From Symbiodinium natans (lineage: Eukaryota > Sar > Dinophyceae > Suessiales > Symbiodiniaceae): 64,000 bases of DNA. Positions within the stretch are counted from its first letter, which is position 1. The number at the start of each line of letters is the position of its first letter. The notes below the pieces were generated by a model. That model was not told where the DNA came from. It worked only from the letters and a program-made list of their open reading frames with translations, and searched no databases. Below, one piece after another: positions 45,260 through 56,140 of this stretch. A program made the position numbers and the translations under genes. The stretch spans positions 408,001 through 472,000 of the forward strand of contig CAJNDS010002299.1 in the NCBI GenBank assembly GCA_905221605.1, read 5' to 3'.

Positions 45260-46560
45260 CAACTAGAGCAAGCAGGGTTTATAGGTGTTTTGGTGTTTAG
45301 GTAGGCTACATTGCGTTCAGACAAGGAGTTCAGTGGGGCTGTTGCGGTACAGGATGGCGTGAAGTTTGAATTCCCAATCTGTTGCAGCTTTCGCTGCGGG
45401 GCCGGAAACCACGGCACAACAGTGTACAAGCAACTGCTATGCTCCTTGCCATTGTTGCTGGCTGTGTCTTTGCATGATGAGCTAGAGTCTTGCTGCACAA
45501 TTTTTCCATCCATGCAAACAGATGGACCAGCAACGTCAACATCATGTACATCGCAGGCATTGTGTTGAAACCTGGCCGTGCTTTGGGTTTCTGTACTTTC
45601 TCTGGTATCGGCAGGAGCACATCGATCCCAGTAACCTCTAATGAGATTGGACTGAAATGGCAGAACCCAACCTGGCTGCTTTCCTGAAAGTCTGAGTGGA
45701 GGGCACACCGTTTGACATCCAGCTGCCCGTGGGCATTCCTAGTGCTCCAAGACATGAGCAGGCCAAACCGAATGAGTGCCCGTGGCATCCTGTTCTTCTG
45801 CCCTCTGCAAAAGATGCAAAAAATGCTGACTTCATCCCGGGGAAGTTCTTGCATACCAGCAAGGCCTGAGAATGAAGATTGTTTCTGCACGGCATCTTCG
45901 AAGCAGACAACAGCCATGAGTGTTTGTGGTGTGATGACGGTGGCACAGGCCAGAGGGCACTGTTATAGGCGTGTGGGACCAGTGTTGGATGGCCTGGGCC
46001 TTGGGCCACCAGAGTTCCTGGTGTGACACATGTACAGTGATGCCTGCGGGAGTGAGTTAAGTTAAGGAGCTGCCGAGAAACCCTTCGCAAAAGCAATGCG
46101 CTGAGGGCTCAGCGGCTTCTCTGAGTGATTGTACAGTGAGCCGAGGCCTTGAACGCAAATTGACATTCGCCGTGTGGTGTGTCGATCTGTGGATCGATGA
46201 ATGAAGGAAGGCTTCGCGTGCTGCGTCCGCCCTGAAGCTGAAGTTGCTGTACAGGGCTTTCTGAATCTGCTTTTCCTGCCTAGCGGCCTAGCGGAAGGTA
46301 GAAGTCTTTGTTGCTGGGATCATCCTTCAGACCTTGGCATGCCAAAACTAAGAATCTATATACAATTTCACAAGCACACACACACAAGAGCAACACATCC
46401 ATGAATCAAACCCAAATGTCGGATTATCGGGCAACAAAAAGGTCCAACATCTTCAAGGCCAACTCTGCTTCCCGAGCTCCGGGCCCCAGCGGTAGCTGAA
46501 CCTGCAATCAACCCATGGCTTCGTCCCTCTAATGCCCCAAAAAGAAGGAAAAGCGCTCTA
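45260..46560. other. No gene resolved
   Basis: Frames of 150-195 codons on the minus strand (45330-45917, 45638-46096) overlap each other and carry no domain. They could include distal exons of the SET-domain gene to the right, but no NHxxxPN or GWxY-type SET motif was found. Confidence 0.35.
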
Positions 46561-46593
46561 AAGGACTCGTCGACCACGTAGAGATCAATAAAT

Positions 46594-46881
46594 TCACTGG
46601 GCATCCAGCATTGCTTCAGCAGCCCCGGCGTCCTGACAAACGAAAAGCCGGTGCTCCGAATAGTGAGGGCGGCTTCTGGGCCGCCGGGCCATGACGATGG
46701 CAGGGCAGCTTTCGATCAGTTGCCCCTTGGAGAGCTCCTGGACAGGTCCCGCAAGTCTGAGGAACCTACGAGACCTTCTGCAACAGCAAGTTTGAACTGG
46801 ACGCTGCGCCTTGGTCGTGAATACGCCCCGGCCATGGATGCACGACTCCTTTTCAAGAAGAAGCTGCAGACGTCGCAGCAC
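46594..46881 (-). CDS. SET-domain N-terminal half split by a 72-bp in-frame intron
   Basis: The frame contains ESCIHGRGVFTTK, the classic opening of SET lysine methyltransferase domains (S-x-h-x-G-R-G-h-F). Read straight through, the next 24 codons are not SET-like, then ELSKGQLIESCPAIVMARR resumes the SET pattern (hxKGxxIxxxPxh). Removing 46738-46809 (AAG|GCGCAG ... GTCCAG|GAG) joins the two halves exactly in phase through a GC donor. Upstream, 47135-47356 has a Cys-rich stretch (HCDQCRRKSCSGPCACFK) ending at a strong AAG|GTAGGT donor, which could be a pre-SET exon of the same gene. The later SET motifs were not found, so the gene is partial as seen. Histone or protein lysine methylation is the family role. 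Confidence 0.55.
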   Translation of the reverse strand: MLRRLQLLLEKESCIHGRGVFTTKAQRPVQTCCCRRSRRFLRLAGPVQELSKGQLIESCPAIVMARRPRSRPHYSEHRLFVCQDAGAAEAMLDAQ

Positions 46882-47608
46882 ATGTTGTGGCCACCACGAC
46901 CGGCTTCGCGGAACTACTCTATTTCGGCTTAGGGCTTGCCCTCAGCTAGACTCCTCTGGCAGGCACCAAGCATTGCACAACACGATCCGTGATACTACCC
47001 GGCTGTTGCAGCACGGCTTGTCGCAGAGCGTCCCCGTGAAGGATGAAGCCCGAACTCTCCAGCTTCCCGGACCTCAGATCTGCTTCGTGGCCGCTCCAAT
47101 CTGCGCTTGAAACTGCGGTGCTTGGACTTGCAACTTATCGCCATGAGCTATATGCTTCTTTAAAGGAGGCAAGGTATAATGCTCTTCTGCTTCCAACAAA
47201 CCCAAGACAGTATCCACACGCATCCACCAAAGCCATACCTACCTTAAAACACGCGCATGGGCCAGAGCAACTCTTTCTCCGGCATTGGTCGCAGTGAAGG
47301 CTCGAGAGGACTCCACTTTGGGATGCCTTTGTCACGCAGCCATTGGTAGACTGCAACCTGAAGCCTAAGAAGACCTGGTAGTCTTTTGTTCACCAAGTCG
47401 ATGATCCTATAAAACCTTCTGCCCATCAGCGGCAGTCCTCGCCCTCCGTCGCGGGCTTGACTTTCAAATCATTCAGGACACGTGCCAGAGAGCAGAGCGA
47501 CAACGTTACGAGGCCTGAGCCATTCAGAATGTGACATGCACATTCTAGCAGCTGTTAGCATGTGCCAGTATATGCCTGGACGTGTTTGTTTCTACCGCCA
47601 TGAGACGA

Positions 47609-47870
47609 ACAACATACATACATACATACTTACTTACTTACTTACATACCTACATACCTCATACCTACATACCTACATACCTACATACCTACATACCTAC
47701 ATACCTACATGCCTACACAACTACATTCCTACATTCCTACAGTACTACAATACTACATTACTGCATTACTTCATTACTACATTACTATTACTGCACTAAT
47801 TCATTACTACATTTCTACATTACATATGTACATGTATACATATGTGCGTATATATATATATATGTATAGT
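47609..47870. repeat. Compound ACAT/ACTT/ACATACCT microsatellite
   Basis: A tetranucleotide array (ACAT, then ACTT) gives way to an octanucleotide array ACATACCT (about six units), then degenerates through ACATTCCT to ACATTACT, and ends in a TA run at 47854-47866. The gradient of unit change reads as successive expansions. Translations give Thr-Tyr-Leu/Ile-His repeats. Confidence 0.9.
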
Positions 47871-47892
47871 CAGAGGTAAAGGATTTACAATA

Positions 47893-47912
47893 GAGAGAGA
47901 GGGAGAAAGGAG

Positions 47913-47970
<58 letters not shown>

Positions 47971-47998
47971 AAAAAAAAAAGAGAGTGCGAGAGAAAAA
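47893..47998. repeat. (GA)n microsatellite with poly-A interruption
   Basis: About 100 bp of purine-only sequence, mainly GA, with an A10 block near 47970-47981. Frames rich in Arg/Glu or Ser/Leu across it are artefacts. Confidence 0.9.
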
Positions 47999-48129
47999 TG
48001 ACAGAGAGCGAGAGAGATACACAGGCACGGATTTCTGTTTGCTTACGCTCCGGCCCCATTTGCATACGGGAAAACACTTGCAGCTGCACTTTTTTGTCAG
48101 GCTTCGAGATGCGGTCTGTTCGAGGTTGA

Positions 48130-49670
48130 GGTGATCCGGTGAGTGCAGAAAGGGCAACACAAGGTACAAAGACTAAGCGCCCCGCGTGCAACCATCGTCG
48201 TCATCCTCAGCTGCCCATCTCGCGATATGTTGCGATGGGGCGCAGGCACTGTGGCATGTGGAAGGGGAGGGTGCACCAGCTTCGTGAATCAAGCTTCAGC
48301 AGCCGCAGGGGCAGTGCTGGCTGCTTGGTGCCCGCGAAGGATCGTGTGATCAGCCTCAGGTCACGTTAACATGCTAGAGTGCGCAGGATGACAGTTGACA
48401 GCTGAACGGTACAAAGACCGCAGATTTCGTGCAAGATTGAGCAGAATAGTGATACTGCAAGGGAAGGCCTGGCCGGGCCGCACGCCAAGCACATGTTCTT
48501 CTAAACTATGGTTCACCTTTGAAGGGTCCTTGAAAAAGAAGGCTCCACACGACAATCGGAACCAACAAGTTAAAGGGTTCCAACTTGCACAGAATCGACC
48601 CCATCCTTGTTCAAGGGGCTGCAATGCTGGAAGCTGTGCCACGAGTCCAAAGATAGACAAGGCGATGAGCACCCGAAAGTTCTGGCGGGTGACAGACGTC
48701 CACATGCAAGACGGGCATACACACAGAGGCAGCAGCACTAGTACCTAGTTTAAAGCATGTGCCTTTGTCGCCAGCATTGCGCCATCCACTGGGTAGGCGA
48801 AGACCTGTGGACAGAACGGAGCATCTTCGAGCTCTCTCCAACATCCACATGAAGCAAGGGGTTGAGGGGCAACTCCCCTTGCAAAAACTCATCGAGTGGC
48901 AAGACTTGCCACCGCCAACATCAGCGTCGGCGCGCTGTGCTGGACGACATCAATGACGGCACTGTCACCCTGCAGGCAGGCAGTGGCCGACCCCTACTCC
49001 CTGAAATTTGCAAAGCAATTTCTTGCCTCCTCATAAACCCTAATCCGAAACCCTTGACATCCCTCGACCCTAGCCGCTGGCCGAGAAGGTGCCACCGCCC
49101 AGTGCAGCGCAGGCGAAGGCCCCAAGGCCAGACACGGCACCGGCGGCAAGGCCCAGGATCAACAGGCTCCTGGGGAGTTGGGGTTCTTTTTGTTTGAGTT
49201 TCGGTTTTAAAAAAAACGATGCTCCTGGAGAGTTTCGGGGTTCTTTTTCTTTGGGGGAAGTAGGGGCTGTTCGGGTGTTGCAACTGCCACTAGTCGAATC
49301 ACACTGCAGGCATGTTCCGCCGGAAAATCGTGTCGTCGGGTTTCGAGCGTAGCTTCTTGCATATCTTGAAATCGAGAGGTCTTCACGGTGCCCGTGGAGT
49401 GAAACTCGCATCGGTCTTTAAGCCATCAAGCCTCCATGGCTTGCACTTTTCTCTGAATCCCCTCAACCCCCCCCCCCAACCCCCAAACCCACCAAGTTTT
49501 TGTGGCCCAGCTGCTTTGTCGCCCTCCTGGCTCCGGCCATGTCCTGGGCTTGAGGCGCCCCACCCCATGCAAAGCAACAAGGGAACGCTGAGTACCTGTA
49601 ACTCAGCATAGACAGGTACACAGATATCCGCCGACCCCGCCTTTGGGGTCGAGCGCCCGGGAAGCCCCTT
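48130..49670. other. Mostly unassigned; possible hydrophobic C-terminal exon on minus strand
   Basis: The minus frame 49070-49411 ends with SLLILGLAAGAVSGLGAFAC and a stop near 49070, which would make a good C-terminal membrane segment. Its upstream part is Lys/Pro-rich. No family is recognised. Two near-copies of GGGTTCTTTTT(G/C)TTTG at about 49185 and 49227 flank a poly-A run. Confidence 0.25.
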
Positions 49671-49679
49671 ACACGAGAG

Positions 49680-51560
49680 GTAGTCCTGACGACCCCCACC
49701 CTTCCCTTCCCTCCCGACCAGGGACCAATCCTCCAGGCCCCCAAAAAACACTTTTTTCTCCCTGACCCCCCCCCCCCCCCGACCTGACGACCCCTCCACC
49801 CCCGACCAGGGACCTTGCACCCCTACACATCCGACCCCCCGACCAGGCGGACCAACCCTGTCGACCCCCACCCCCACCCCCTCCCCTTCCGCCCCCCGAC
49901 CAGGGACCCCCCCCTCCCGGCCCCAAAAACACTTTTTTTGTCGCGTTCAGAACGGACGATTTCTGACCGCCAACCCACAAAAAACCCCACCCCTCCCCCA
50001 CCCCCTCCCCTCCGCTCCCCGACCAGGGACCCCCCCCTCCCAGACGATTTCTGACCGCCAACCTCGTGCTTGCCCTGCCCCTTCCCCCTACTCCTCCCAC
50101 CACCCAAACCCCACCCCCCTCCCCACCGGCGGCCCCTACCCCTGCCCACCTGACCCTTACCCCACCCCCGACCAGACGACCCGGACCACCCGACCTCCCT
50201 TTAGGCCCCCAAAAAACACTTTTTTCTCCTTCACTTTTTCTGACTCCGCCCAGAAGGCGGACGACCAAAAAACCCCCCCCCACCGGCGGCCCATCTACCT
50301 CACCCCTTCACCCCCACCCCCTCCCCTTCCGCCCCCGACCAGGGACCCCCCCCCCCGGCCCCAAAAAACTCAAAAACACTTTTTTTGTCGGGTTCAGAAC
50401 CGACGATTTTTGACCGCCAACCCACAAAAACGCTCCGCCCCGCCCTCCCGAGCCCGAAGTCCACCACCCAAACCCCACCCCCCTCCCCTTCCGCCCCGGA
50501 CCACACCCCCCAGTTGGTGGCCTTACCTTCTGCCCAGCTTGCCCTTACCCCTACACCCCCCTTCTCCCCCACCCCCCCACCAGGCGACCCGGACCCACCC
50601 GACCTGTCGACCCCCACCCCCACCCCCTCCCCTTCCGCCCCCCGACCAGGGACCCCCCCCCTCCCAACCCCAAAAAACTCAAAAACACTTTTTCTCGACT
50701 TGACAATTTCTCACAAAAACGCTCCGTGCGTGCTTGCCCTGCCCCTACCCCCTACTCCTCCCGAGCCCGAAGTCCACCACCCAAACCCCACCCCCCTCCC
50801 CTTCCGCCCTGGACCAGGGACCCCCCACCGGTCGCCCTTACCTTCTGCCCACTGACCCTTACCCTACCACCCCCCTACCAGGCGACCTGGACCCCCCACC
50901 CCCACCCCCTCCCCTTCCGCCCCCCGACCAGGGACCCCCCCTCCCGGCCCCAAAAAACTCAAAAACCCTTTTTTTTGCCCCACGCCCACGCTGCCCCTAT
51001 CCCTGCCGGAGCCACCCGACCTGTCGACCCCCACCCCCACCCCCTCCCCTTCCCCCCGACCAGGGACCCCCCCCTCCCGGCCCCAAAAAACTCAAAAACA
51101 CTTTTTTTGTCGGGTTCAGAACGGACGATTTTTGACCGCCAACCCACAAAAACGCTCCGTGCGTGCTTGCCCTGCCCCTACCCCCTACTCCTCCCGAGCC
51201 CGAAGCACCCCCCTCCCTTCCACCACACCCCCCAGTTGGTGGCCCTCGCCCTTACCCCCCCTTCTCCCCACCCCCCCCCCCAGACCCACCCGACCTGTCG
51301 ACCCCCCACCCCCTCCCCTCCCTCCGCCCCCCGACCAGGGACCCCCCCCTCCCGGCCCCAAAAAACTCAAAAACACTTTTTTTTGTTGGGTTGAGAAGCA
51401 CGATTTCTGACCGCCAACCCACAAAAGCGCTCCGTGCGTGCTTGCCCTGCCCCTACCCCCTACTCCTCCCGAGCCCGAAGTCCGCCACCCAAACCCCACC
51501 CGACCAGGCGACCCGGACCCACCCGACCTGTCGACCCCCACCCCCACCCCCTCCCCACAT
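49680..51560. repeat. C-rich satellite array (~1.9 kb)
   Basis: An irregular tandem array of modules on a C-rich plus strand. Module a: CCCCGACCAGGGACCCCCC (at least nine copies, e.g. ~49803, 49898, 50020, 50336, 50645, 50812, 50926, 51058, 51333). Module b: GGCCCCAAAAAACTCAAAAA then CACTTTTTTTGTCG. Module c: GACGATTTCTGACCGCCAAC (49956, 50041, 50399, 51125, 51398). Module d: GTGCTTGCCCTGCCCCTAC followed by CTCCTCCCGAGCCCGAAG. Spacing varies, so unequal exchange or rearrangement has shuffled modules. The minus strand is G-run rich with quadruplex potential. The Pro-rich plus frames and Gly-rich minus frames are repeat translations. Confidence 0.88.
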
Positions 51561-51903
51561 TGCGAGAAGCGCCCTACTAGCCTGCGATGCTTAGAGAAAC
51601 TCCATGCGTAAAGGGAATGTGCCAAACAGCTATGAGTCACCGAAGGGGCCGACCCCACGCGCGCACCGACCCCCCGGTTCCACGGGGGTCGGCGGCAGCG
51701 GCGTTAGCCCTTAAATCCGGCCCCCGCGCCGCCCGTGGTCCAGGGCGGAGCCCGCGTCGCACTAAAGCGCTAGCTTTAAGGGGCGAGCGCCCGAGCCGCC
51801 GACCCCGCCCAACATTGCTTCAAATTCGCGCGGGGCCCTTCGGGAGGTCTCCGAAACGGCATCCAAGGGGACGCAACACGCGGTGGTGCGAAAAGCACGA
51901 AAA

Positions 51904-51940
51904 CCTCGTAAAAACCATGGGTTTTTACGAAAAACCGAGG
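51904..51940. other. Hairpin-forming inverted repeat
   Basis: CGTAAAAACC and GGTTTTTACG are perfect inverted arms around a 3-nt ATG loop (51907-51929), with outer CCTCG and CGAGG arms extending the symmetry. Fragments of the same sequence recur at 52148-52185 and 52410-52455. Confidence 0.7.
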
Positions 51941-52517
51941 CCACAAAACACCCGCAGCACCCCATTAAACCCTCACGGGCGCGCATCATCGGCCCTAGCT
52001 TTTCACATGGGGCGCGCGCCAGGCCGAAACCACGTTTTTCAAGGTTTGGGGGGGGGTACCGGAAGCCCAAAACCAGGCGAGCATCATGAGCATCAGCAGC
52101 CCTGGCCCGCGGGCCCAAGGCAATAAAAAACGCTGAAAAACGCTGAAATCACCGTAAATACCGTGTTTTTATGAGGTTTTTCACGCGTGCCTCCGACCCC
52201 CACCCCTGTTGCCCTTGACCCGCCCCCAAAGTGCGCATCATCGAAACCCACGTCCGGGGGGGGGTCTGCTGATGCTGCTGATGCGCGGGGTCCGGGCGCA
52301 TCATCGAGCCATCGCTTCTCTTGGGCTTCGTGGGGGGGTCCGGGCCCACGGCCCAGAGACCCAGCTGATGCTCATGATGCTCGGTTTGGGGGGGTGTTCC
52401 AACAGCAGAAAACCTCGTAAATACCGAGTGTTTTGTGGGTCCACGTAAAAACGCCCCTAAAATCGCTCATTTTACGCGCTCGAACGGCTTCGTGCCTACA
52501 AAACACCCGAACAGCAG

Positions 52518-52549
52518 GACCCCGAATGCCCTTAAGGGCATTCGGGGTC
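52518..52549. other. 32-bp perfect palindrome
   Basis: The sequence from GACCCCGAATGCCC through TTAA to GGGCATTCGGGGTC is its own reverse complement over 32 bp. No loop is needed, so it can extrude as a cruciform or be a dimeric protein site. It sits in the motif-rich GC zone and not in a credible coding frame. Confidence 0.85.
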
Positions 52550-52796
52550 TTGCTTTTGGGGGTTTCGTGGGCACGCAAGCGTTCAAGCACATACAATCGG
52601 CGTGTTTAAGGGGGTTTTGGATGGCCTGGGGGAGGCCGCTGATGCTCATGATGCTCCCTTTCCTGGGTCCCAAAAGGCTTCCCAAGCCCAAAAACACGTG
52701 TTTACAGCGTTTTCTGAAGGTTTTTCGAAGGCAAAACGCATGCATAGAATGCTTTTAAGGCCCCCAAACCAACCCCACTGATGCTCCTGATGCGGG

Positions 52797-52850
52797 TGCG
52801 CGCGCGCGCGCGCGCGCGCGCGCGCGCCGGGGGGGGGGGGGGGGGAGGGA
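52797..52850. repeat. (CG)n tract abutting poly-G
   Basis: About 32 bp of alternating CG followed directly by ~17 G and then GA-rich DNA. Alternating CG favours Z-DNA. CpG-dense unmethylated-looking sequence is notable in an otherwise mixed window. Confidence 0.9.
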
Positions 52851-53339
52851 GGGGGGGCGAAGGCAGGAGAAAGAGAGACAGAGAGAAGGAGAGGACAAAG
52901 ACACGGGAAAGAGAAGACAGTGCCAAGGTTCAAGGTTTCGTGCTTTGGGGGGCGGGGGCCGGCCCGTGCCGCTAGGCCTGAAATCGGGCAGCGCGAGGTC
53001 CCCAAAGGACCGAGCAAATGCGGACCTTTTAGCCCGGGTCGTCCCGGGAATAGCCTTGCTGGCCTCTGGCCTTCTGCGAAGCAGAATTAGGCCGGACGCC
53101 AGTGCCGCCGACCCCCGCGTGCCGCCGGTGAACGGTTTTTTTTTCGTGGTTTTTTGCGTCGCCACGGAGGCCCCCAGAGGGCGCGCATCATGAGCATCAG
53201 CGGGTCCAGCCCGGGACCCCCAGGCGCGCATCAGGAGCATCAGCGGCTCCCGGGGCGGGACCGCGGGGGGGCATCAGGAGCATGATGCCCCCCAAAGGGC
53301 GGGCATAAGCGACGTGTCTAAGCCCGGGGCTAGGAAAAA

Positions 53340-53500
53340 GGGAGTTTAGGGGCCTTATAAAGTGCTTAGAAACGTTAAGGGAGTCTCGGAGCCTCAAACG
53401 CTTAGAGATTTGAAGGGGGTTTAGGGGCCTGAAAATGCTTAGAAACTTAACGCTTAGAGATTTTAAGGGAGTTTAGGGGCCTCAACATGCTTAGAAACTG
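53340..53500. repeat. Degenerate tandem GGGAGTTTAGGGGCCT repeat
   Basis: Four copies of a unit beginning GGGAGTTTAGGGGCCT and ending TGCTTAGAAAC start near 53340, 53377, 53414 and 53467, with spacing of about 37-53 bp. Variants such as CGCTTAGAGATT fill the gaps. There is a faint resemblance to TTTAGGG. Confidence 0.7.
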
Positions 53501-53555
53501 CTCGCCCCGGGCTTCTGCGTGCGCTGCCCGCCCATGGGCGCAGCCCCTTAAAATA

Positions 53556-53596
<41 letters not shown>

Positions 53597-53617
53597 TGTA
53601 TATGTATATATATATAT
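53556..53617. repeat. (TA)n-(GA)n-(TA)n compound microsatellite
   Basis: TA (53556-53580), GA (53581-53596), then TA/TG (53597-53617). The Ile/Tyr and Arg/Glu frames across it are artefacts. Confidence 0.9.
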
Positions 53618-53639
53618 CATTCGTACATACACGTTTGGA

Positions 53640-55330
53640 CATACATGCTTATTTGTGCCTTTGAAGATTGAAAATTATCGTCCTTCTTGTTGGTTTTGTT
53701 CTATCCGCGTAGCAGGCCCCTCCCAACCGTGGACCGGTGCTGCCCAGGCACCTTGCTCTCCAAAAGCGGCGGGAGCAAGGCCTCGCGTCAGCTGTTGGCC
53801 GTCCTTTTACCCGGTAATTTCAAATTGCCTCACCGGCTCTACCACGGCTCTACCAGGGGGGTTAAGGAGCGGTACATGTTGGGGCAATCTCAGGACCCTT
53901 GCCACTCCAGCGCTGCCTGCACATCGTACAGTCGTACACCTATGGCACCTACGGGGCCGGGGATTGTAGATTCGAGCCCTGCCAGGGTCGTTTCTGTTTG
54001 GTGCGATATGTTCAACTGACGAAGCCCGCGCCTGCGCTGCTTGACTCAAGGGCTCCCCAACTAAGGCGAAGAGCGTGAAGAGGTTGATGAGGATCTGAGG
54101 AGATACATCTCAGGTTGTTCAGTTTGGGGAAAGAGGCCGGCACAGGGCATCATGCTTCCTTTCAAGCTTTCACCGGGTTTTGAAGCTCTTAGGGGTTTAG
54201 CCCATCTAGTGATTTGCAGAAAGGCAATAGCAAAGGTAAAAGCACCTGATATCCCGCCAGCGCGGTGGTTCCCAGCGCAGCCGCCGATAGTGCCTTTGGG
54301 ACACATCTGCATTGTCTTCTTCAAAGACTGCCAGGATTTCTCTCCATTGATTCTCATAGGCAGGCAGCATGCGCCGGGGCTGTCGCTTCTGGTTTGGGAC
54401 TGGCTGTTGGTGTGCGCTCCGCTTTGAAGCATACCGTCCTTGCCCTCCTGACTTTCATTTCATAAGTACGCTACTCTTGCTCGCGGACTGGGACTGTGAT
54501 GAGTTGCCAAGTGCGGAATGGGCAACTTTGCCGTGTGCTGACATGAGGAAGTAGGACGGTAGACATCACTTCTTTCGGGTCACTTGTCTCTGAATCAGGC
54601 AGGGTTGCCATGGCCGAAAGACTTACCATCCGCGTGGCAACGACGATCAGCAAGGGCCCTGCAGTCACGCAGAGGCAGGTTGGGCCGTGGCTGTTGCTGT
54701 TCGCGAAAAAAAGGATTTCAGAGTTGCTGCAACAACCGCTAAACCCTCTCCCGGCGAGCCTGCGTACTCCATCAAAGGCCCAAGGTAGCTTGCCTTAGCG
54801 TCCAGCGGACCGGTCGGGGAAAAGCAACAAACCTGCTTCTGCACACTACTCTAGAGCGCGGCAAAAGCGTGTTGACACAAACAAGGGCTTAACTTCTTCT
54901 CAGCAGCTCACAGCCCCCGAAACACGAGACAAACACCGGGCGTGGTGCTGAGGTTGGCAGCCGGAGCCACTTCTTGGGCAGCAACTCCTGGCGCTTCAAA
55001 AGCGGAAGTGAAAGCCCATTCTGCCACTCGGCCACTGGCACACACCCATGTATGTGCGTGTGTAGGTCATGATGCTCATTTCTGTTGGGCAGATCTCACT
55101 TGCGCTAGTTTTCTGCGTTGTGCACTCCCTTGCGCTTAACAAGTCAACACTTCACGGGCCCTTTTCTTAACAAGACCTCTGTCAGAAAGTGTTGACTCGT
55201 CTGTGCTGAATCTGACCGCAGCAAGTTGTCAAAGCCTAGTGGGAGGCCCTTCCTTCGCTCTCAGCGCGCGCACCATCAGTGCAAAGCTTAACCTGCCAAG
55301 CCCAAGAATCGCGAACTGTAGCGACTGCGT
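53640..55330. other. No gene recognised
   Basis: Overlapping frames on both strands without domains. A sequence near 53970-53985 (GATTCGAGCCCTGCC) superficially resembles a tRNA B box but lacks a matching A box and cloverleaf. Nothing else is definable. Confidence 0.35.
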
Positions 55331-55340
55331 GGCCGACTAG

Positions 55341-55596
55341 ACACAACGAAGAATGAGAGCTGCCAGCTTGCGGGATCAGCAGAATCTGAGCTATCGAAGT
55401 TATCGGAGGGCGTGCTAAGACATGATTCTCTGACGAGGTGCAATGTTGCGATGGACGTGGCGGCGGCGGCACCTCCGACTCCCAAGCGGAAGGGCCATAC
55501 CTGAGGGAGGCACAGGCGGCAACTCTCCACCTCGAGGCTTCAATCAAGAATCAAGATCAGGGGCCATTGCAGGCATTTCTGAAGTTGTTGCATTAA
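55341..55596 (+). CDS. Candidate exon(s) of an unrecognised plus-strand gene
   Basis: After the acceptor GGCCGACTAG| one plus frame reads SAESELSKLSEGVLRHDSLT and then MDVAAAAPPTPKRKG, with a possible GC donor at AAGG|GCCATA (exon end ~55493). A second, overlapping plus frame continues coding-like to TAA at 55594-55596 (YLREAQAATLHLEASIKNQD, then LQAFLKLLH). Both are more protein-like than their antisense frames. The two may be joined by an unusual small intron or a frameshift. PPTPKRKG could be a nuclear signal. The family is not recognised. Confidence 0.35.
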
Positions 55597-55605
55597 GTTT
55601 CCTAG

Positions 55606-55960
55606 GGTCCTGTGCCCACAGCGAGATGGCTCAACAACCCTACCCACCCCCCAACCCATCCCTCACAATGACAAGCCCTCCAATCCAGCAATGACGACGT
55701 CCAGGCACACAGAGGGCAAAATCCCCGCAGCAGTTGGCAACAGCGGCTACTCCGACGACCTGCCAACAAACCAGATTCCCGACATCACAGGCACAGGTTC
55801 ATTCTTTGTGCGATGCAGTCCTGCTCTCGGGTTAATTTATCCACCTCTGCTTGTTATTGTTGCGCTCAGTGTTGCAGCTATGCATGGCGCCTTCAAAGGC
55901 GTCCACGCATCTTTGGTTGCCAGGAGTGCAGATAAGCAAACCTGGGCGCAGCTGCCCTGA
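55606..55960 (+). CDS. Candidate plus-strand exon with one membrane segment
   Basis: After ACAG| the frame begins MAQQPYPPPNPSLTM. A neighbouring frame carries SGYSDDLPTNQIPDITGTG and then a hydrophobic run ALGLIYPPLLVIVALSVAAM, ending at a stop near 55960. It could be the end of the gene begun at 55341. Frame changes between the pieces are unexplained. Confidence 0.25.
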
Positions 55961-56140
55961 ATGGCGACTTGGCTCAAACCACACGAACTTGAACCCCGAA
56001 GCACCGCAAATTGTCCATTGAAGTGGCCTAAAAACCCTCAAATCCCCTCAACACTCCTGAACTCCACTCGCACGACCCGCCGGCAAGAGACGGTCTGACT
56101 CAAAGCGGCCCACGTCACTGCGCCTCGCCTTTGCTTGCTG

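Larger units (their letters stand above)
51600..53300. repeat. GC-rich zone with dispersed GCATCATGAGCATC motif
   Basis: The motif GCATCATGAGCATCAGC or its reverse complement occurs about eleven times (near 51983, 52080, 52231, 52267, 52296, 52362, 52637, 52779, 53183, 53225, 53266), whole or in part, in both orientations. It is usually followed by G- or C-rich stretches. A second recurring motif is CCTCGTAAA with TTTTTACG nearby. Frames through the zone have no domain and share the motif in several frames, so they are not called. Confidence 0.75.

Noticed and set aside
49669-51658. Many open frames of 90-220 codons, Pro-rich on plus and Gly-rich on minus
   Set aside because: They are translations of the C-rich satellite modules. 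Frames are open in several phases on both strands simply because the repeat is poor in A/T.
53870-53990. Possible tRNA (GATTCGAGCCCTGCC resembling a B box)
   Set aside because: No A box, anticodon stem or complementary acceptor stem could be placed at the right spacing.
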